NCBI RefSeq assembly: GCF_947499945.1
Contig: NZ_CANMQD010000010.1
Coordinates: forward strand, 1-52,052
Length of the DNA stretch: 52,052 bases
Source: an uncultured Sulfitobacter sp.
GTDB taxonomy: Bacteria; Pseudomonadota; Alphaproteobacteria; Rhodobacterales; Rhodobacteraceae
Direction of reading: 5' to 3'
Shown here: positions 48,688 to 52,052 of the stretch, one piece after another
Layout of the letters: the number at the start of each line of letters is the position of its first letter
Numbering within the stretch: position 1 is the first letter of the stretch
Program-made: the position numbers and the translations under genes
Notes under the pieces: model-generated
Told to the model about the DNA's origin: nothing
The model's input: only the letters and a program-made list of their open reading frames with translations
The model's database searches: none

Positions 48688-49791
48688 TCAGGGTTTACGT
48701 GCCTCAACGCAAGATGTGACAAACGGACGCCGCGCACGGGGCGTTTTTACGTCTTCAAAACCCGCTGCATGGAGCAATGATTTGATCTCGTAGGCAGATC
48801 GGGTGCGCCCTGTACGCATCGCCAGCGTATATAATGCAAAATAGGCATCGCCAGCGCGGCTCGGCTGTGCGCCACCTGTCATTGGTTCGGAAATGATCAA
48901 ACGGCCACCAGACGGCAGCGCAGCATAACACTTCGCCAACAAGTCTGTGACTGTCTCATCACTGTGATCATAAAGCACACGAATGAGGCTGATCGCATCA
49001 GCGCCCTCGGGCAGGTCATTCTCCCGAAACGAACCGCCAGTGATTCGTGCACGGACGGTCATCCCTTCATCCGCGAACCGTTGTGCAGCAGAGGGGGCCA
49101 CTTCGGGCAGATCAAGCAGCATTAACTCAAGATCGGAGTAGACCGTGCCAACAGCTGTCAGAAACGCACCAGAACCACCGCCGATATCCATCAGCGTTTT
49201 CACACCAGAGAAATCCACAACAGCAAGCGTATCATCCGCTACCAAAAGCTGGCTCTGCGCCATCAGATCGGAATAGGTCGCTGCCACATCGGGGTCCATA
49301 TTGCCGCCAAAGACGTATGGCCAAAAGCCTGCCAGCTCTGTCTTGACCTCCCCGCGAAAGAAGGCGACGGGATCGGATAGATCACGGTAAAGCACATCAT
49401 GGTGGGCGATCATCTGGCTCAGCCCCGGCACACCCACCAATGCGGCACCCGTGCGGCTCAAACCAAACCGCCCTGCCCTCTTGGATTTAAGCACACCAAG
49501 CGACACACCAGCCCGCAGTAAGATCTGCATCCGCTCCAACGGCATCTGTGCATCTGTCGCCAGCGTTTGCGCGTCCATCGGGCCGCGCATCAGTTTCTGT
49601 GGAATGCTCAACTGCACCAGCGCAGAAAGCACTTGGCTATGACAAAACCCCGCCAGCAGATCAAACATCGCCTCACCCTCACTGCGCACAATGCGGCGGG
49701 TGAGCGGAAATTTCGCGGCCCATTTCTGAAACCCGCGTGCCGCCATAAGGCGGTTAAACCATGCGCCCCTTGAAGGTTTGGATACGGCCAT
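48688..49791 (-). CDS. crtF: CrtF, hydroxyneurosporene O-methyltransferase
   Basis: 367 residues from the ATG at 49791 ([15 protein letters not shown]); the frame runs on to 49851 inside crtE. SAM-dependent methyltransferase making the 1-methoxy group of spheroidene. N-terminal winged helix, then [21 protein letters not shown] near residue 200 (SAM motif I) and [14 protein letters not shown] near 270. Starts 20 bases after the crtE stop. No terminator follows, so readthrough into bchC is likely, matching the known crtEF-bchCXYZ-puf superoperon. Confidence 0.94.
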   Translation of the reverse strand: MAVSKPSRGAWFNRLMAARGFQKWAAKFPLTRRIVRSEGEAMFDLLAGFCHSQVLSALVQLSIPQKLMRGPMDAQTLATDAQMPLERMQILLRAGVSLGVLKSKRAGRFGLSRTGAALVGVPGLSQMIAHHDVLYRDLSDPVAFFRGEVKTELAGFWPYVFGGNMDPDVAATYSDLMAQSQLLVADDTLAVVDFSGVKTLMDIGGGSGAFLTAVGTVYSDLELMLLDLPEVAPSAAQRFADEGMTVRARITGGSFRENDLPEGADAISLIRVLYDHSDETVTDLLAKCYAALPSGGRLIISEPMTGGAQPSRAGDAYFALYTLAMRTGRTRSAYEIKSLLHAAGFEDVKTPRARRPFVTSCVEARKP

Positions 49792-49811
49792 TGATGTGTT
49801 TGTGGAAAAGG

Positions 49812-50699
49812 TCACTCGCCCGCAATCTTTGCGGCCTGCTCGGCACGCCATTTGATCGGGGTCAGCACTTCGGCCTGCGCCGTGACCATCGCAGCCAGCA
49901 TTGCCTCACCAGGACATTTGGGGATCGATGCAATCGCACCGCCCAGAATATCGCGCATCCGCTGGATCGCACCATCAACGCCCAACTCTTGCACTGCGTT
50001 GGGGCGTCCGTGCAGATCATCCTGACCTACAGGCTTGCCCAATGTTTCTTCGTCATAAAGCGCGTCGCGCAAGTCATCGGCCACTTGGAACGCCTCACCG
50101 ATTCGCGCGCCCAGCTCTTCCCACTGTTCGCCCTCATGCCCACCTGCAATCGCACCCATCTGCGTTGCAGCCATAAACAGCGCCCCCGTCTTGGCGGTGT
50201 GATATGCGCTCAGATCAATCTTGCTCTCGTTTTCCCACCCTTGGCCCGCACAAATGCCATTCGGCATGCCGCTCCGTGTGGCCAGAACCCGCATCATTGC
50301 AACAGCCCGCGCAGGCTCTTCCGCCGCCGCTTTTGCCAGCGCTTCAAACGCCATGATAATGAGGCTGTCGCCCACAAGAACGGCCAGCGCCTCACCATAA
50401 ACCTTATGCACAGAGGGTTTGCCGCGTCGCGTATCTGCATCGTCAAAACAAGGTAGATCGTCGTGCACAAGCGATGCACAGTGCATCAATTCCAAGGCTG
50501 TGGCCGCAGCATCTGCAAGCTTGGGGTGCTGGTCGCCACAAGCAGCCGCGATGCTCATCAAAATCGTTGGCCTGATCCGCGCACCGCCCGGGGTCACCGC
50601 GTAGTGGAGCGCCTCGGCAAGCTTTGCGGGACTGGGTGCTGTTTGCCCCTCTGCGATGGCCTGCATGATTGCGCTGTCTATTCTTTTGGCAAATGACAT
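49812..50699 (-). CDS. crtE: CrtE, geranylgeranyl diphosphate synthase
   Basis: 295 residues. Prenyltransferase building C20 GGPP for carotenoids and the BChl tail. First aspartate-rich motif [20 protein letters not shown] near residues 78-97; second region [15 protein letters not shown] near residue 209. Plus TPGGARIRP near 35. Divergent from crtD across a 101-base gap with two PpsR operators; on the minus strand a TTTACA lies in this gap as a possible -35. Confidence 0.96.
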   Translation of the reverse strand: MSFAKRIDSAIMQAIAEGQTAPSPAKLAEALHYAVTPGGARIRPTILMSIAAACGDQHPKLADAAATALELMHCASLVHDDLPCFDDADTRRGKPSVHKVYGEALAVLVGDSLIIMAFEALAKAAAEEPARAVAMMRVLATRSGMPNGICAGQGWENESKIDLSAYHTAKTGALFMAATQMGAIAGGHEGEQWEELGARIGEAFQVADDLRDALYDEETLGKPVGQDDLHGRPNAVQELGVDGAIQRMRDILGGAIASIPKCPGEAMLAAMVTAQAEVLTPIKWRAEQAAKIAGE

Positions 50700-50745
50700 G
50701 ATGCTATTCTCCGGCCGTCGTGGCGCAAGGTCGCTACTTAAATGA

Positions 50746-50788
50746 TGTAAACTGTTGCTGACAGCTTAACTGTAAACTAAACTGGACA
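50746..50788. promoter_or_regulatory. crtE/crtD divergent promoter with two PpsR operators
   Basis: TGT-N12-ACA at 50746-50763 (interior AAACTGTTGCTG) and 50771-50788 (interior AAACTAAACTGG), 25 bases start to start. Both lie between crtE (-) and crtD (+), so all carotenoid genes except crtA/I/B share this control point. Confidence 0.85.
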
Positions 50789-50800
50789 CATTCGGATCGT

Positions 50801-52052
50801 TTGTCAATCACCAGCTTGGAGAGCCATATCCCCGACCAACCCCCTCATATCGCTGTAATAGGCACGGGAATCGGTGGCCTCTCGGCGGCGCTTCGCCTTG
50901 TGCATGCTGGGGCGCGGGTCACTGTGTTGGAACGGCATGCAACACCAGGTGGTAAAATGCGTACCCTTCCCTCGGTGGCGGGACCGGTAGATGCAGGGCC
51001 AACTGTCCTCACGATGAAGCCTGTCTTTGATGATCTTTTTGCCGATGTTGGTGCGCGGCTGGAAGATCATGTGACCCTGATGCGCGAGCCGATGTTGGCG
51101 CGGCACTTCTGGCGCGATGGCACCACGCTTGACCTGATGGCCGACCCTGAGCACAGCGTCGCAAATGTCGGCGATACCTTTGGCAAACGCGCCGCGCAGG
51201 AATTTCAAAACCTGTCCGAACGCGCCAAGCGCCTATTCGACATCTTCGAGGTGCCCATGATGCGGTCAGAAGCGCCAAGCGTTGCATCACTCACGAAGAC
51301 GGTACTGAGTAATCCCATGATCATTCCCGACATGGCTCCGCATCAAAGCCTCGCACACATGCTGGGGCGCAGCTTTTCTGAACCAAAACTCGCCCAACTT
51401 TTTGCGCGTTACGCCACCTATGTCGGCGGCATTCCGTCTGAATGTCCCGCGATCTTGTCGCTGATCTGGGACGCAGAGCGGCGCGGCGTCTGGCACGTAG
51501 AGGGCGGCATGCACCGCCTTGCCGTAGCGATCGAGAAACTGGCCCGCCAAAAAGGGGCCGAATTTCATTATCAGGCCCATGTGAAACGGATTGAAACAGA
51601 AGGCGGACGCCCCAGCGCTGTGTATACAGAAAAAATGCGGATACCCGTTGATGCAGTGCTGTATAACGGCGATCCCCGCGCCTTGGCCCAAGGAATGTTG
51701 GGGGAGAAATTAGCCCAAGCCGTACGCATCAGCGCCGTTGAACCCCGCAGCCTGTCTGCGCAGGTCCAAGCATTTGCCAGCACCGTACAGCATGACTTCC
51801 CCCTCGCCGCGCATAACGTGTTCTTTGCGGACAACCCCGCATCCGAATACACCCCGCTGGCAAAGGGCAAACTACAAACCGATCCTACCCTCTATATCTG
51901 CGCCCAAGACCGCTTTGGCGGTGCGCAGCCCGTCGGGTCCGAGCGATTCGAGATTATTCTCAACGCCCCCCCCGTTCCCGATGATGCAATTATCCCCCCT
52001 CAGGAGAGCGACCAATGTCAGACCTTGATCTTCAGCAGACTGGCGGCCTTTG
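50801..52052 (+). CDS. crtD: CrtD, methoxy/hydroxyneurosporene desaturase, 5' part (continues at 1-388)
   Basis: Joined over the circle joint the protein has about 520 residues. FAD desaturase adding the 3,4 double bond in the spheroidene route. FAD motif IAVIGTGIGGLSAALRLVHAG begins about 16 codons in, then LERHATPGGKMRTLP and VDAGPTVLTMKPVFDDLF. No ATG precedes the FAD motif in frame; TTG at 50801 or 50816 are the candidate starts, neither with a strong Shine-Dalgarno, so the start is uncertain by five codons. The window ends inside the gene (FSRLAAFG). Confidence 0.92.
   Translation, partial: MSITSLESHIPDQPPHIAVIGTGIGGLSAALRLVHAGARVTVLERHATPGGKMRTLPSVAGPVDAGPTVLTMKPVFDDLFADVGARLEDHVTLMREPMLARHFWRDGTTLDLMADPEHSVANVGDTFGKRAAQEFQNLSERAKRLFDIFEVPMMRSEAPSVASLTKTVLSNPMIIPDMAPHQSLAHMLGRSFSEPKLAQLFARYATYVGGIPSECPAILSLIWDAERRGVWHVEGGMHRLAVAIEKLARQKGAEFHYQAHVKRIETEGGRPSAVYTEKMRIPVDAVLYNGDPRALAQGMLGEKLAQAVRISAVEPRSLSAQVQAFASTVQHDFPLAAHNVFFADNPASEYTPLAKGKLQTDPTLYICAQDRFGGAQPVGSERFEIILNAPPVPDDAIIPPQESDQCQTLIFSRLAAF
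51976..52052. repeat. Terminal direct repeat, right copy (circular-contig overlap)
   Basis: Identical to 1-77. With this copy removed the replicon is 51,975 bp, and crtD reads through without a break. Confidence 0.93.

Overview
The window is almost entirely an aerobic anoxygenic phototrophy gene cluster of Rhodobacteraceae type (Alphaproteobacteria, Roseobacter/Rhodobacter lineage), joined to a plasmid replication and partition module. The first 77 bases (1-77) and last 77 bases (51976-52052) are identical, and crtD reads in one uninterrupted frame across that joint. The sequence is therefore best read as a complete circular replicon of 51,975 bp, opened inside crtD: a photosynthesis plasmid carrying practically nothing else.

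Layout, going round the circle. 50801-52052 then 1-1254: crtD-crtC (+). 1331-4403: crtI-crtB-tspO (-). 4510-8710: crtA-bchI-bchD-bchO (+). 8766-12623: the plasmid backbone, parA-parB (-), an intergenic origin with 22-bp-spaced iterons, and the replication initiator repA (+). 12642-13676 hemE (-) and 13778-14722 hemC (+). 14802-30152: the long bchF-N-B-H-L-M-lhaA-puhA-B-C-orf98-acsF-puhE-hemA superoperon (-). 30405-33591: ppaA, ppsR and a second cobalamin-binding regulator-like gene (+). 33661-34104 cycA (-). 34302-38247: bchG-MFS-bchP-idi (+). 38321-40216 dxs (-). 40437-48552: bchC-bchX-orf90-bchY-bchZ-pufQ-B-A-L-M-X (-). 48688-50699: crtE-crtF (-).

Together these give precursor supply (Dxs, Idi, CrtE; HemA, HemC, HemE), bacteriochlorophyll a synthesis from protoporphyrin (BchIDH, BchM, oxygen-dependent AcsF, BchNBL, BchF, BchXYZ, BchC, BchG, BchP), carotenoids to the spheroidenone level (CrtI, B, C, D, F, A), the LH1-RC core complex (PufBALM, PuhA) with its assembly factors, PufX, and a soluble cytochrome c2 as donor to the RC. 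No LH2 (pucBA), no oxygen-independent cyclase (bchE) and no RC-bound cytochrome (pufC) are present, which fits an oxygen-requiring phototroph with LH1-RC-PufX cores.

Ten TGT-N12-ACA palindromes (the PpsR/CrtJ operator) sit in the six short promoter gaps: crtI/crtA, hemE/hemC, bchF/ppaA, cycA/bchG, in front of bchC, and crtE/crtD. PpsR and its antirepressor PpaA are encoded on the same molecule, so the plasmid carries its own redox/light control. No transposase, integrase, relaxase, conjugation gene, toxin-antitoxin pair, tRNA, rRNA or CRISPR was seen. The least explained parts are the 90-codon ORF between bchX and bchY, the 98-codon ORF before acsF, the second cobalamin-domain protein, and the palindromes around par/rep.
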